64,000 nt of DNA from Mangrovimicrobium sp033283385 (GCA_033283385.1 JAWMQQ010000006.1:13781-77780), one strand, 5' to 3'; counted from the stretch's first letter, positions 47,949 through 56,451 are shown. Numbers and translations are program-made. Notes: generated from the letters alone by a model not told the origin.

Positions 47949-49345
47949 GCGAAGAACTGCACGGGGCAAATGGCGGAGCAGGGGCACCGGGCTCGCGGCT
48001 GGCGCATTCCCTTGCTGGCGACGGCACCCTGCCGGGATGGTTCCTGCACGCCGGCCAGGCTTTGCTGCTGTTCTACGCCTGCACCCGCCTGTATACCGAC
48101 AAGCCCGCGGATATCGCCGCGCAGGTGCTGGCGCTGATGAGCGCGATCGCGCTGCTGTTTTTTCGCCACCCGCTGCGCCGCTCGGTCGTGACCGGCCTGT
48201 TCCTGCTGGTGGTGGCGACGCAACTGGCGACCTGGGGCCTGGGCCACTGGTTGTCGCCGGAGATCGCCGAGCGCTCGCCCAAGGTGGAGCGGCTCGCGGC
48301 CTGGTTTTTCCTGATCCCGGTGGCGCTGTTTGTTGCCGCGCCTCACGGGCAACAGCAGCAACGCGTGCTGCAGTTGTGGTTGCTGGCCGCGGTGGCGCTG
48401 GCGCTGGCGCCGTGGCTCAGCGGCGGCGGCTGGGCGGAGATCGCCCGCGGCATCGTCGGCGAGCGTGTCGGCTTCGGCCTGCTCAACCAGCAGCACACCG
48501 GCATGCTGTTCGGTGTCGCGCTGATCGGCCTGTGCGTCTTCGCGCCGCGCGCGCGCAGGGCCAGCCGCGCCGGGGGCCGGCCCTGGCTGGTGCTGCCCTA
48601 CGGGATGTTGCTGTTGGTAGCGCTGGCCGCGGTGCTGCTCTCACAGACCCGGGCGATCTGGCTGGCGCTGCTGGTGACCTCGCTCGCGCCGGTGTGTGCC
48701 GCGCTGTGGCGGAGCGCCGCGCGGCGCGGCGCAGAACCGGGGCGGTTGGCTCGTCGCTGGCGCCCGGCCCTGGGGCTGGCGGGTGTTGCTGTACTGGTGC
48801 CGCTGCTGTTCGGGGCGGTGGTGATGGAGCGCTACGCCGCGGAACAATCCCCGGCTGCGAGCACCGGCGAGATGGGGAGCGCCCTGCTGACGAGCGAGAA
48901 TATCAGGGTGCGACTGAATACCTGGACCGAGGCGCTGCGCTGGATTGCGGCGCGGCCGCTGTTCGGCTGGGGCGGGCACGGCCGCAAGGCGGTGGTGCAG
49001 GCCAGCGCCGGGCTGACCGAAAAAGAGAAGGTGAAGTACCGCCACCTGCACAACAGCTACCTGGATACCCTGGTCGGCTTCGGCATCGCCGGGCTGGCGG
49101 TACTGGCGGCGCTGTTGTGGTGGCTGGGCCGGCGCGTTCTCGCACTGCACCGGCAGGGCGCTCTGGCCGCGGACTTTCTCTGGTTCTGGATCGCCTTCGT
49201 ACTGTACTGGCTGGTGGCCAACCTGTTTGAATCCTGGATGTACTACACGACCGGCCTGTATGCCTTCGCACTGGTGTGCGGCGCATACCTTGCGCTGGTG
49301 ATCGCGGGCTCGGGGGAGCCGCAACAGAGGACGCCTCATCGATGA
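47945..49345 (+). CDS. O-antigen ligase / Wzy-C family membrane protein
   Basis: A 466-residue polytopic membrane protein with about ten helices and the Wzy_C region: GFGLLNQQHTGMLFG, LLSQTRAIWLALLV, and a large periplasmic loop ending in RLNTWTEALRWIAA and PLFGWGGHGR. WaaL ligases and Wzy polymerases share this domain; the cluster contains no Wzx, so ligase is the better guess. The GTG start overlaps the preceding stop (GTGA). Confidence 0.85.
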   Translation: MSEELHGANGGAGAPGSRLAHSLAGDGTLPGWFLHAGQALLLFYACTRLYTDKPADIAAQVLALMSAIALLFFRHPLRRSVVTGLFLLVVATQLATWGLGHWLSPEIAERSPKVERLAAWFFLIPVALFVAAPHGQQQQRVLQLWLLAAVALALAPWLSGGGWAEIARGIVGERVGFGLLNQQHTGMLFGVALIGLCVFAPRARRASRAGGRPWLVLPYGMLLLVALAAVLLSQTRAIWLALLVTSLAPVCAALWRSAARRGAEPGRLARRWRPALGLAGVAVLVPLLFGAVVMERYAAEQSPAASTGEMGSALLTSENIRVRLNTWTEALRWIAARPLFGWGGHGRKAVVQASAGLTEKEKVKYRHLHNSYLDTLVGFGIAGLAVLAALLWWLGRRVLALHRQGALAADFLWFWIAFVLYWLVANLFESWMYYTTGLYAFALVCGAYLALVIAGSGEPQQRTPHR

Positions 49346-50238
49346 TCGGCTATTTCGCCAAACGCCGCCTCAAGCGGCACGCCGAGAATAATAATCGCAA
49401 GATTCGCTCCATCGTGCGCAGCGAGTTGCTGCAGCAACAGGCGCTGGCGGCCAGCGCGCCCGGTGTCGGCAATACCCTGGAGCACGACATCGTCGTCTCG
49501 CTGACCTCCTTCGACAAGCGCATCCACGACGCGCACCTGTGCGTGGAGAGCCTGCTGCAGCAGAGCCTGCGCCCGGACCGCATCGTGCTGTGGCTGTCGC
49601 GCGCCAACTTCCCCGGCGAGCGGCTGCCGGCGCTGCTGCGGGCACAGCAGAAGCGCGGCCTGGAAATCTGTTTTGTCGATGAGGACCTGGGCCCCTACAA
49701 GAAATACGTTTACGCGCTGCAGCGCTTTCCCGACAGTCTGCTGGTTACGGTGGACGACGATATCCTCTACCCGCCGGATACGGTGGAGCAGCTGTATTAC
49801 GCCTGGCTGGACCAGCCCGGCGCAATCCACTGCCACCGCGCGCACACGCTGCACATGGCGCGCAAGGGAAAACTCGCTCCCTATGCCGACTGGCCCAACA
49901 CCCGCGCCGGCGAGCCGCCCTCGCTGCGGGTCTTCCCCACCGGCGTGTGCGGCGTGCTGTATTTTCCCGGCGCGTTGCACGCCGACGCTACCGACAGCGG
50001 GAAATTCATGCGGCTGTGCCCGGGCGCCGACGATATCTGGCTGAAGGCCATGAGCCTGAAGAACGGCGTGCCCTGTCTGAAAACCGCCGACCCGCGCTAC
50101 TGGAAGGACCGCTTCCTCACCATCGAGGGCAGCCAGGCCAGTTCCCTCAAGCACGGCAACTGGCGCAGCCGCGACGGCAACGACGCGAAGCTGCAGGCGG
50201 TGTTCGACGAGTATGGCCTGTGGGGCGCGCTGGGGTGA
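49342..50238 (+). CDS. Putative GT-A glycosyltransferase
   Basis: A 298-residue protein with DIVVSLTSFDKRIHDAHLCV, IVLWLSRANFP and a DDD metal-binding motif in LLVTVDDDILYPPDTVEQLYY. FPTGVCGVLYFPGAL and CPGADDIWLKAMSL follow. This pattern fits a metal-dependent GT-A transferase of the type found in polysaccharide clusters. The ATG (MIGYFAKRR) overlaps the ligase stop. It is the last gene of the envelope glycan cluster. Confidence 0.78.
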   Translation: MIGYFAKRRLKRHAENNNRKIRSIVRSELLQQQALAASAPGVGNTLEHDIVVSLTSFDKRIHDAHLCVESLLQQSLRPDRIVLWLSRANFPGERLPALLRAQQKRGLEICFVDEDLGPYKKYVYALQRFPDSLLVTVDDDILYPPDTVEQLYYAWLDQPGAIHCHRAHTLHMARKGKLAPYADWPNTRAGEPPSLRVFPTGVCGVLYFPGALHADATDSGKFMRLCPGADDIWLKAMSLKNGVPCLKTADPRYWKDRFLTIEGSQASSLKHGNWRSRDGNDAKLQAVFDEYGLWGALG

Positions 50239-50317
50239 GGCACGGCGCGCCGGCTGTGAACCGCCCGGCGCATCGGTTAGACTTTGCCGCCTCACGAAAC
50301 ACTGCGGAGTAAGTGCG

Positions 50318-51325
50318 ATGGGCCGAGTCCTCAAGGTTGTCCTGCTGCTGGTGGCGCTGCTGTTTGTCGGCCTGTCCATGACCGGCTGGTGGCTGCTGCA
50401 TTTCGACGAGGTCGAGGAGCCGCAGTTGCCCGGCACCATCGAGCACGGCGTGACCGAGCACGGCGGCCTGCAGCGCAGCTGGTCGGTGTACCTGCCGAAA
50501 TCCCGCGGCGCCCACCCGCCGCTGGTGATCTTCCTGCACGGCTCCATGGGCAAGGGCGACGACATGCGCCTGATGAGCTTCTACGGCTTTGACGCCGAGG
50601 CCGAGCGCGGCGGCTACGTCGCGGCGTATCCGGATGGCTACCAGGGCCACTGGAACGACTGCCGCGCCAGCGCCGACTACGCCGCCAACAAGCAGGACAT
50701 CGACGACGTCGGCTTCCTGCGCGACATGGTGGCGCAACTGGTCGAGCGCTACGGCGTCGATCCGAAAAAGGTGTTCGCCGCGGGTTATTCCAACGGCGGC
50801 CAGCTGGCCTTCCGCCTCGGCCTGGAGGCGCCGGACCTGGTGCGCGGCATCGCCGCGATAGCAGCCAACCTGCCGGTGGATTCCAACCTCGACTGCACGA
50901 AATCCGGCAAGCCGGTCTCGGTACTGGTGATCAACGGCACGGAAGACCCGGTCAACCCCTACGATGGCGGCCTGGTGCAGATCCTCTTCGACAAGAGCCG
51001 CGGCACCGTGCTGTCTTCCGAGCAGACCATCGCCTACTGGCGCACGCTGGCCGGCTACTCCGGCGCGAAGCAGATCGAGCGCTGGCCCGACAAGGCGCCG
51101 GACGACGGCACCAAGGTGACGGTGGACCGCTTCCACCTGCCGCGCAAACCGACGGTGGAGCTGATCACCGTGGTCGGCGGCGGCCACACCATGCCCAACC
51201 CCACCTACAACCTGCCGAAGCTGCTCGGGCCCACCAGCCACGAATTCGATACCGCGACCGTGCTGTGGGAGTTCTTCAAGTCCCTGCCCGACCCGCGCTC
51301 AGCCAACCGGGTAGGGAAGCGGTAA
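50318..51325 (+). CDS. LpqC/COG3509-type alpha/beta-hydrolase (polyhydroxybutyrate depolymerase-like)
   Basis: A 335-residue secreted or membrane-anchored esterase: an N-terminal hydrophobic helix (VVLLLVALLFVGLSMTGWWLL), VIFLHGSMGKGDD (oxyanion region), the nucleophile elbow AAGYSNGGQLAF (GxSxG), the acid in INGTEDPVNPYDGG and the histidine in VVGGGHTMP. Relatives include PHB depolymerases and feruloyl esterases, and the substrate is not resolved. The 3' end overlaps the convergent XRE-cupin gene by 27 bp. Confidence 0.83.
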   Translation: MGRVLKVVLLLVALLFVGLSMTGWWLLHFDEVEEPQLPGTIEHGVTEHGGLQRSWSVYLPKSRGAHPPLVIFLHGSMGKGDDMRLMSFYGFDAEAERGGYVAAYPDGYQGHWNDCRASADYAANKQDIDDVGFLRDMVAQLVERYGVDPKKVFAAGYSNGGQLAFRLGLEAPDLVRGIAAIAANLPVDSNLDCTKSGKPVSVLVINGTEDPVNPYDGGLVQILFDKSRGTVLSSEQTIAYWRTLAGYSGAKQIERWPDKAPDDGTKVTVDRFHLPRKPTVELITVVGGGHTMPNPTYNLPKLLGPTSHEFDTATVLWEFFKSLPDPRSANRVGKR

Positions 51326-51871
51326 CACGATACTCAGCGCCTCCGCCCCGGCCTTGCCGGGGTTGCGGTAGCCGTGCTTCTGGTCGCCGGGGAAGGCCAG
51401 CACGTCGCCTTCCTCCACCTCCCAGGTGGCGCCGTCCACCGCCACCGCGACACTGCCGCGCAGGGCGACCAGGTATTCCTTGGTGCCCTGCAGGTGGGGC
51501 TTGCCCGCCATCGACCCGCCGGCGGCGAACACCATGCGGTCGATCTCGATGCCGCGTACCCGGTCCGGCATCAGCTTGTGCACCTGCACCTTGCCCGCGC
51601 TGCGCGACTGCAGCGGCACGTCCGCGCGCTTGAGCAGGCTGCAGGCCCGGCGCGGTCGCGACAGCAGGGTCTCGATGTTCACCCCGAGCGCCGCGGCCAG
51701 CTTGCACAGGTTGGTCAGCGAGGGATTGCCGCCGCCGGATTCCATGTGCGTGATGGTGGAGCGCGGAATCTGCGCCAGCTCCGCCAGCTTCTCCTGGCTG
51801 AGGTCCCTGCGCCGGCGCAGTGTGGCGATGTTCTCAGCGAGGTAGGATGAGACGTGTTCAAGTTCAGACAT
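51299..51871 (-). CDS. XRE-family regulator with cupin sensor domain
   Basis: A 190-residue protein. The N-terminal helix-turn-helix (LRRRRDLSQEKLAELAQIPRSTITHMESG) occupies residues 18-70. The C-terminal cupin domain (about 110-185) has PHLQGTKEYLVALRGSV and VEEGDVLAFPGDQKHGYRNPG. Such regulators typically respond to a small metabolite and control an adjacent gene. The divergent VOC gene lies 111 bp away and is the obvious candidate target. Confidence 0.88.
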   Translation of the reverse strand: MSELEHVSSYLAENIATLRRRRDLSQEKLAELAQIPRSTITHMESGGGNPSLTNLCKLAAALGVNIETLLSRPRRACSLLKRADVPLQSRSAGKVQVHKLMPDRVRGIEIDRMVFAAGGSMAGKPHLQGTKEYLVALRGSVAVAVDGATWEVEEGDVLAFPGDQKHGYRNPGKAGAEALSIVLPLPYPVG

Positions 51872-51981
51872 GGCGGTACCCGCTTGGCGTTTTGACAATA
51901 TATTAGCGGACCAGTCGATATATTGCAGGCTCCTGCCTATCCTGAGCCTGTAAACGGACACAGAGTAAAGGAGGAGCCGTC

Positions 51982-52347
51982 ATGAGAATCGAACACGCCA
52001 ATATCACCGTCAGCGACCTGGACGCCAGCGTCGCCTTCTACACCCGCCTGATGGGCGGCCATGTGCGCTGGGAGGGGCTCACCGGGGCCGGCCGGCGCGC
52101 CGCCCACCTGGGCGACGACCGCAGCTACCTCTCGCTGTTCGAGGCGGAGCACCCCGGGCAGGCGCCGGAGGATTACGCCGCCGTGGGCTTCAACCACCTC
52201 GGTTTCGAGGTCGACGATCTCGACGCCTACCGCGACACGCTGGTGGAGATGGGGGCCAGGATCAAGGGCGAGGAATCCTACGACCCGGGGCGGCGCCTGT
52301 ACTTCTACGACCCGGACGGGATCGAGATCGAGCTGGTGCAGTACTGA
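51982..52347 (+). CDS. VOC-family (glyoxalase-like) protein
   Basis: A 121-residue vicinal-oxygen-chelate protein: RIEHANITVSDLDASVAFY with a metal-ligand His, FNHLGFEVDDLDAYRDTL with His, and YFYDPDGIEIELVQY with Glu. It could be a glyoxalase, dioxygenase or resistance protein. The start has GGAGGAG immediately upstream. The 3' end overlaps the convergent GH79 gene by 43 bp. Confidence 0.88.
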   Translation: MRIEHANITVSDLDASVAFYTRLMGGHVRWEGLTGAGRRAAHLGDDRSYLSLFEAEHPGQAPEDYAAVGFNHLGFEVDDLDAYRDTLVEMGARIKGEESYDPGRRLYFYDPDGIEIELVQY

Positions 52348-53801
52348 GTCATCGGCCGGTTGTCGATCTCCCAGAAACTGATACTCAGGGGCGGCAGCAC
52401 CGCCGCCCCGCTCTGCGCCGGGAAATCCTCGAGGTTGACCCGGCCCTTGCGCAGTTTCGGCTTTACGCCGTTGATACGCAGCTTGCGGCTGGTGAGCTTG
52501 CCCGCCGTGACCGTGAAGCGCCTTCCCACCGGGCCCAGGCCCTGCAGGTCCACCGGCGCCGGCGCGTCCTCCAGGTTGATCAGCAGCAGGCACTGGCCGG
52601 GGCCGCTGGCGGCGCTGTGTAAATACGCGCGCAGCAGCGGGCGGCTGCTCTCCACGGCGTACACCTTGCGGCCCATGAGCTGCCGCCACAGCCAGCTCAC
52701 CCAGTAGTCCGGGCGCGGTTTCAGCGCCAGCCGGTCTATCAGCCCGTAGTCCCCGCCCACCAGCGCCTGCCGCACCATCACCGACTGGCCCATGCGCGCG
52801 CCCTGTCCCAGCTGGTCCGCCCACCAGAAGCCCGAGACCCAGCGGTCGGAGCGGTAGGGCTGGCCGCCGCACTGGGCCGAGCCGGTCTCCCCGGTCCACA
52901 GTTGGGCCTGCGGCTGCAGCGCGTCGCGCAGTTGGGCGAGGCGGCGGCCGTAGCGGGCGAAGTACTCGAAGGACGCCGGGTCGGTCATGTTGCGGCGGCG
53001 GGCGCGGCGGGTGCGCACCGGGCTGCGTTCGCTCTGGAAGGGGTAGTAGTGCCAGTCGACGATATCCAGCTCGCCGGCCAGTTCGCGCAGGAACTTCGGC
53101 GTGAGGTTGCTGATCGGGCGGACGGTCTCGCCCAGGCGCGGCCAGAAGGCGCTGCCGGGACCGCAGAAGCGGGCGTCCGGGTAGTAGCGGCGCACCAGCG
53201 CCATGAAGGTGCGGTAATCCTGGGCGAGGTTCTTCGGGCCGGGCTGGGAGCGCAGGCCGTGGAAGGCCCAGTAGGCGTTGAGCTCGTTGCCGAGCTCGAA
53301 CACGTCGATGGCGTAGCCGCGCTCGCGCGAGTAGCGCAGCAGGCGCTCGAGTTCGCTGCCGTCCCAGCGGCCGTGCTCACTGCGCCGGAACAGGCCGTAC
53401 TTGCAGGTGAAGAACAGTTTGAGGTCGTGGCGGCGCAGGAACTCGTGCAGGTCGTCCCACTGGCTGTAACTGAGTACCAGCGCGTTGCTTTCGCCGGGCG
53501 GGGCGTCGAAGTAGTAGATCTTGTCCGCCTCGCTGCCGCCGATGCGCAGGTAGGCCGGTCCCAGCGCGCGCACCAGCCGGTTGAGCGCTTTCGCGTCCAG
53601 CGACAGCGGGGTGATGCGGCTGGTGCCGATGCCCCGGCGCGACTTGTTCGAACCCTCCCACCAGAAACCGCCGGCGAAGACCGAGACGTCGATGGAGAAG
53701 GAGAGATAGCGCTCGTCCACACGGTGCAGCGCGGTTGCGCCGCCGGCCGTGATGCGTGTCACTTCTGTGCTGATGGCCGGAATCCGGCGCTGTGGCAGCA
53801 T
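52305..53801 (-). CDS. GH79-like (heparanase-type) glycoside hydrolase
   Basis: A 498-residue protein with a heparanase-like layout: RYLSFSIDVSVFAGGFWW, LVRALGPAYLRIGGSEADK, the acid/base Glu in FELGNELNAYWAF near residue 171 and the nucleophile Glu in WTGETGSAQCGG near 307, followed by FWWADQLGQGARMG. This matches the clan GH-A/GH79 pattern of beta-glucuronidases and heparanases; specificity is inference. A C-terminal beta-domain follows (LLLINLEDAPAPVDLQGLG). No signal peptide is visible at the given start, which is unusual for a polysaccharide hydrolase. A 16-bp palindrome lies about 65 bp upstream. Confidence 0.75.
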   Translation of the reverse strand: MLPQRRIPAISTEVTRITAGGATALHRVDERYLSFSIDVSVFAGGFWWEGSNKSRRGIGTSRITPLSLDAKALNRLVRALGPAYLRIGGSEADKIYYFDAPPGESNALVLSYSQWDDLHEFLRRHDLKLFFTCKYGLFRRSEHGRWDGSELERLLRYSRERGYAIDVFELGNELNAYWAFHGLRSQPGPKNLAQDYRTFMALVRRYYPDARFCGPGSAFWPRLGETVRPISNLTPKFLRELAGELDIVDWHYYPFQSERSPVRTRRARRRNMTDPASFEYFARYGRRLAQLRDALQPQAQLWTGETGSAQCGGQPYRSDRWVSGFWWADQLGQGARMGQSVMVRQALVGGDYGLIDRLALKPRPDYWVSWLWRQLMGRKVYAVESSRPLLRAYLHSAASGPGQCLLLINLEDAPAPVDLQGLGPVGRRFTVTAGKLTSRKLRINGVKPKLRKGRVNLEDFPAQSGAAVLPPLSISFWEIDNRPMTQYCTSSISIPSGS

Positions 53802-53864
53802 GATGCCCCGCAGGCGTCCCCTGGTGCTGAGATTCTTTGAAGGTGACGATTTTGCAGCAGAATT

Positions 53865-53880
53865 GTGACAGAACTGTCAC
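53865..53880. promoter_or_regulatory. Palindrome upstream of the GH79-like gene
   Basis: GTGACAGAACTGTCAC is a perfect 7-bp inverted repeat with a two-base spacer, placed 64-79 bp upstream of the GH79 start. It is an operator candidate for an unidentified regulator. Confidence 0.5.
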
Positions 53881-53884
53881 GGCG

Positions 53885-53904
53885 GGCCGGCGCTGGCGCC
53901 GGCC
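53885..53904. terminator. GC-rich hairpin between the GH79-like gene and the secreted-protein gene
   Basis: GGCCGGCG / CGCCGGCC with a four-base loop lies 18 bp after the minus-strand stop at 53923. No T-run follows, so termination is only possible, not evident. Confidence 0.35.
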
Positions 53905-53922
53905 TGCGTGCGGCGGTTTTGA

Positions 53923-54447
53923 TCAGTCCGAGATGGGCACCATGATGTGCGCGTAGGGCGTATTCCCCCACATGACGTAGGGCCCGCCCTGGCCGGGGTC
54001 GTCGGTGATGCCCTTGAGCATCTCCCGTGGCACCGCGATCATCAGGTGGGGCCCTTCCTCCACGTAGTCCGGCGCGCTCTGCGGATCCGCGTGGAACGGG
54101 TCGGCGTTGCTCACCCCGCCACCGGGAGGGTCGCCCTGCAGCATATAGGATATGCCCACGCTCCCGGGCGTGAAGTCGGCCTTGTCGCCGATCGCCTGCA
54201 TCAGTTTCATCCAGACCGCGTCGTTACACATGGCGCCGGTGCCAGGCAGGGCCTCGGGCATGCAGGTCCAGCCGTTGCTGCCCTCGACGACCACCTCGCC
54301 GTTCACCACGATGGTCGCATCCGCGCTGACCGATGCCGGCGCGGCGGAGCGCGCCCGTGCGATGTCCGCCGACATGTCTTCGGCGCTGGCCGGAAGGGCA
54401 GTGATTGCAGCGATAGCGATACACATTGACGTCGTTTTTATGTTCAT
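53923..54447 (-). CDS. Secreted hypothetical protein
   Basis: A 174-residue protein with a signal peptide (CIAIAAITALPASAED). It contains VNGEVVVEGSNGWTCMPEAL, MCNDAVWMKLMQAIGDKA and a C-terminal IAVPREMLKGITDDPGQGG and PYVMWGNTPYAHIMVPI. This resembles periplasmic proteins of unknown function seen in marine gammaproteobacteria; I do not recognise a named family. Two cysteines could form a disulphide. It is divergent from trxC, with a 127-bp intergenic region. Confidence 0.7.
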   Translation of the reverse strand: MNIKTTSMCIAIAAITALPASAEDMSADIARARSAAPASVSADATIVVNGEVVVEGSNGWTCMPEALPGTGAMCNDAVWMKLMQAIGDKADFTPGSVGISYMLQGDPPGGGVSNADPFHADPQSAPDYVEEGPHLMIAVPREMLKGITDDPGQGGPYVMWGNTPYAHIMVPISD

Positions 54448-54574
54448 GTCGAGTCTCCGTAGTGGGTGAATCCCGCCCCTGAAGTCTAGTCGATACTCCC
54501 CGCACAGCCCCTGCGCTTGATTTCCGCGGCGATCAGGGCCATATAGTGTGCAACCGTTCCTACCGGGAGGCGTC

Positions 54575-55030
54575 ATGAACAGCGACAACAAACTGCAACT
54601 GGTCTGCCCTGCCTGCGACGCCATCAACCGGGTGCCGGCGGCCAGGCTCGGCGACAGGCCGGTGTGCGGCAAGTGCCGGACGGGACTGGCCAGCGGTGAA
54701 CCGGTTGCGATCACCGACCGCAATTTCCAGCGTTTCGTCGAACACAGCGACCTGCCGGTGGTGGTCGATTTCTGGGCCGCCTGGTGTGGCCCCTGCCGCC
54801 AGTTCGCCCCGGTGTTCAGCCAGGTGGCGCCGGAAATGGCCGGGCGCGCGGTTTTCGCCAAGGTGGACACCGAAGCCAGCCAGGCGACCGCCGCCCGCTA
54901 CCAGATCCGCTCCATCCCCACCCTGGCGGTGTTCCATCGCGGGCGCGAGGTGGCGCGGATGTCCGGCGCGCTGCCGCCGGCCCAGTTCCGCCAGTGGCTG
55001 GCGCAGCACCTGCCGGGGCCGGGACGCTAG
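54575..55030 (+). CDS. trxC: Thioredoxin TrxC (thioredoxin 2)
   Basis: A 151-residue thioredoxin with the extra N-terminal zinc motif of TrxC (CPACD ... CGKC near residues 11-37) and the active site FWAAWCGPCRQF near 73. cis-Pro is in RSIPTLAVF. It is a cytoplasmic disulphide reductase often induced by oxidative stress. GGGAGG lies upstream of the ATG. The next gene starts 3 bases after the stop. Confidence 0.93.
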   Translation: MNSDNKLQLVCPACDAINRVPAARLGDRPVCGKCRTGLASGEPVAITDRNFQRFVEHSDLPVVVDFWAAWCGPCRQFAPVFSQVAPEMAGRAVFAKVDTEASQATAARYQIRSIPTLAVFHRGREVARMSGALPPAQFRQWLAQHLPGPGR

Positions 55031-55032
55031 CC

Positions 55033-55464
55033 GTGGCGGCCCTGCCCGCGGGGGAGACCGACCTGGCCCACTTGCTGGCGACGCTGGATTTCGAACTCTC
55101 GCCAATCGTCTACACCTTCGCTGTGGTGGAGGAGCTTCCGAAAGGAATCGATGCCTTCGCTACCGTGCGCGAGGCAGAGGGCCTGACGCTGGTGCTGCCC
55201 AAGGACAGTGCCACCCGTGCCGGCCTGGGCAGCCACGGAAGCTTTCGCCGTATCGGCGTCATCGCCCACAGCAGCCTGGACGCGGTGGGGCTGACGGCGG
55301 CCCTGTCCGGAGCGCTGGCGGCGCAGGGCATCAGCGCCAACGTGATCGCCGGCTATTTCCACGACCATATATTCGTTCCCGCCGAGAAGGCCGCGTCCGC
55401 GGTGGACTGCCTGCGCAAGCTGCGCGCGGGCGGGCGCGGCGACGAGGAGGATTCAAATGACTGA
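55033..55464 (+). CDS. ACT-domain protein
   Basis: A 143-residue protein of the small two-ACT-subdomain family: TDLAHLLATLDFELSPIVYTF at the start, then FRRIGVIAHSSLDAVGLTAAL and ISANVIAGYFHDHIFVP. ACT folds usually bind amino acids, but the ligand is unknown. The start is a GTG three bases after trxC. Its stop overlaps the MBL-fold ATG (ATGACTGA), so trxC, ACT and MBL genes form a coupled unit. Confidence 0.82.
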   Translation: MAALPAGETDLAHLLATLDFELSPIVYTFAVVEELPKGIDAFATVREAEGLTLVLPKDSATRAGLGSHGSFRRIGVIAHSSLDAVGLTAALSGALAAQGISANVIAGYFHDHIFVPAEKAASAVDCLRKLRAGGRGDEEDSND

Positions 55465-56266
55465 TAACCGTAGGAGCCCGCTACGCGGGCGATCACCGAA
55501 TTCCGATCCCGTAAAATCGTCCAGTGCTAGCCCGGGGCAATCGCGCGCACAGCGCGCTCCTACGGGGACCAATGTTTACGAGGTGGAGGCGGGCATCTAC
55601 CGCATCAACACGCCGGTGGAGATTCCCGGCGGCAGTTTCTCCTTCAACCAGTACCTGCTGGCCGGCGATCAGCCGCTGCTGTTCCACACCGGGCCGCGCA
55701 AGCTGTTCCCGCTGGTGCGCGAGGCGGTGGATAGCGTGCTGCCCGCCGAGTCCCTGCGCTATCTCGCGTTTTCCCACGTGGAGGCGGACGAGTGCGGGTC
55801 GCTGAACGAGTGGCTGGCGCTGGCGCCCAACGCCGTGCCCGTGTGCGGCGCGGTTGCCGCGATGGTGTCGATCAGCGACATCGCCGACCGCGAACCGCTG
55901 GCCCTGGCCGACGGCCAGGTGCTGGAGACCGGCGGCCACAGCCTGCGCTGGTTCGACACGCCGCACCTGCCCCACGCCTGGGAGTGCGGCTTCATGATGG
56001 AGGAGCAGACCGGCACCCTGCTGTGCGGCGACCTGTTCACCCAGGGCGGCGCCGACCTGCCGGCGCTGACCGAATCGGACATCCTCGGGCCCAGCGAGGC
56101 CTTCCGCCACCAGATGGATTACTTCTCGCACACCCGCAACGCCCGGGAGATGCTCGAGCGCCTGGCGGCGGCGCAGCCGACCACACTGGCCTGTATGCAC
56201 GGCAGCGCCTGGCGGGGGGATGGGGCGGCACTGCTGCGGGCCCTCGCCGACGAGCTCTGCCGGTAG
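55457..56266 (+). CDS. MBL-fold (flavodiiron-type) metallohydrolase with REP-encoded N-terminus
   Basis: A 269-residue product from the ATG at 55457, which has GAGGAGG at ideal spacing. Residues from about 37 on form a metallo-beta-lactamase domain of the oxygen-reductase/flavodiiron type: YEVEAGIYRINTPVEIPG, FSHVEADECGSLNEW, GFMMEEQTGTLLCGDLF and LACMHGSAWRGDG. The first 36 codons read through a REP doublet in frame, giving a basic Arg/Ser/Pro-rich peptide. An internal GTG at 55583 in the YEVEAG region could start a shorter product but lacks a comparable ribosome-binding site. The TAG stop is supplied by another REP. Confidence 0.8.
   Translation: MTDNRRSPLRGRSPNSDPVKSSSASPGQSRAQRAPTGTNVYEVEAGIYRINTPVEIPGGSFSFNQYLLAGDQPLLFHTGPRKLFPLVREAVDSVLPAESLRYLAFSHVEADECGSLNEWLALAPNAVPVCGAVAAMVSISDIADREPLALADGQVLETGGHSLRWFDTPHLPHAWECGFMMEEQTGTLLCGDLFTQGGADLPALTESDILGPSEAFRHQMDYFSHTRNAREMLERLAAAQPTTLACMHGSAWRGDGAALLRALADELCR
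55469..55563. repeat. REP-like doublet, locus 7 (intragenic)
   Basis: GTAGGAGCCCGCTACGCGGG and the inverse GCGCGCACAGCGCGCTCCTAC, 50 bp apart. The pair lies entirely within the first 36 codons of the MBL-fold ORF and leaves the frame open. Confidence 0.9.
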
Positions 56267-56325
56267 GAGCCCGCTACGCGGGCGATCGCCTCGGTCCGCG
56301 CTCGGGCGTAGCAGGCTCCTACATT
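56263..56325. repeat. REP-like doublet, locus 8
   Basis: GTAGGAGCCCGCTACGCGGG followed by the inverse GCGTAGCAGGCTCCTAC. The first TAG is the stop codon of the MBL-fold gene. Confidence 0.9.
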
Positions 56326-56424
56326 CGTCGCATCCGGGATGCGTTCGGTCGCAGCGGCGGGATTTTTTCCAGCGGCGGGACTATAGTTGCCGCCGCCTGT
56401 TATCGGGCAGGGAATAAAAACTGG

Positions 56425-56451
56425 CGCCCCCGCATCCGCGGGGGCGTTTTT
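56425..56451 (+). terminator. Rho-independent terminator upstream of the small membrane protein gene
   Basis: Perfect 9-bp stem CGCCCCCGC / GCGGGGGCG with loop ATCC and TTTTT. It ends 36 bp before the next ATG, so it either ends the trxC-ACT-MBL transcript or acts as a leader attenuator. Confidence 0.85.
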
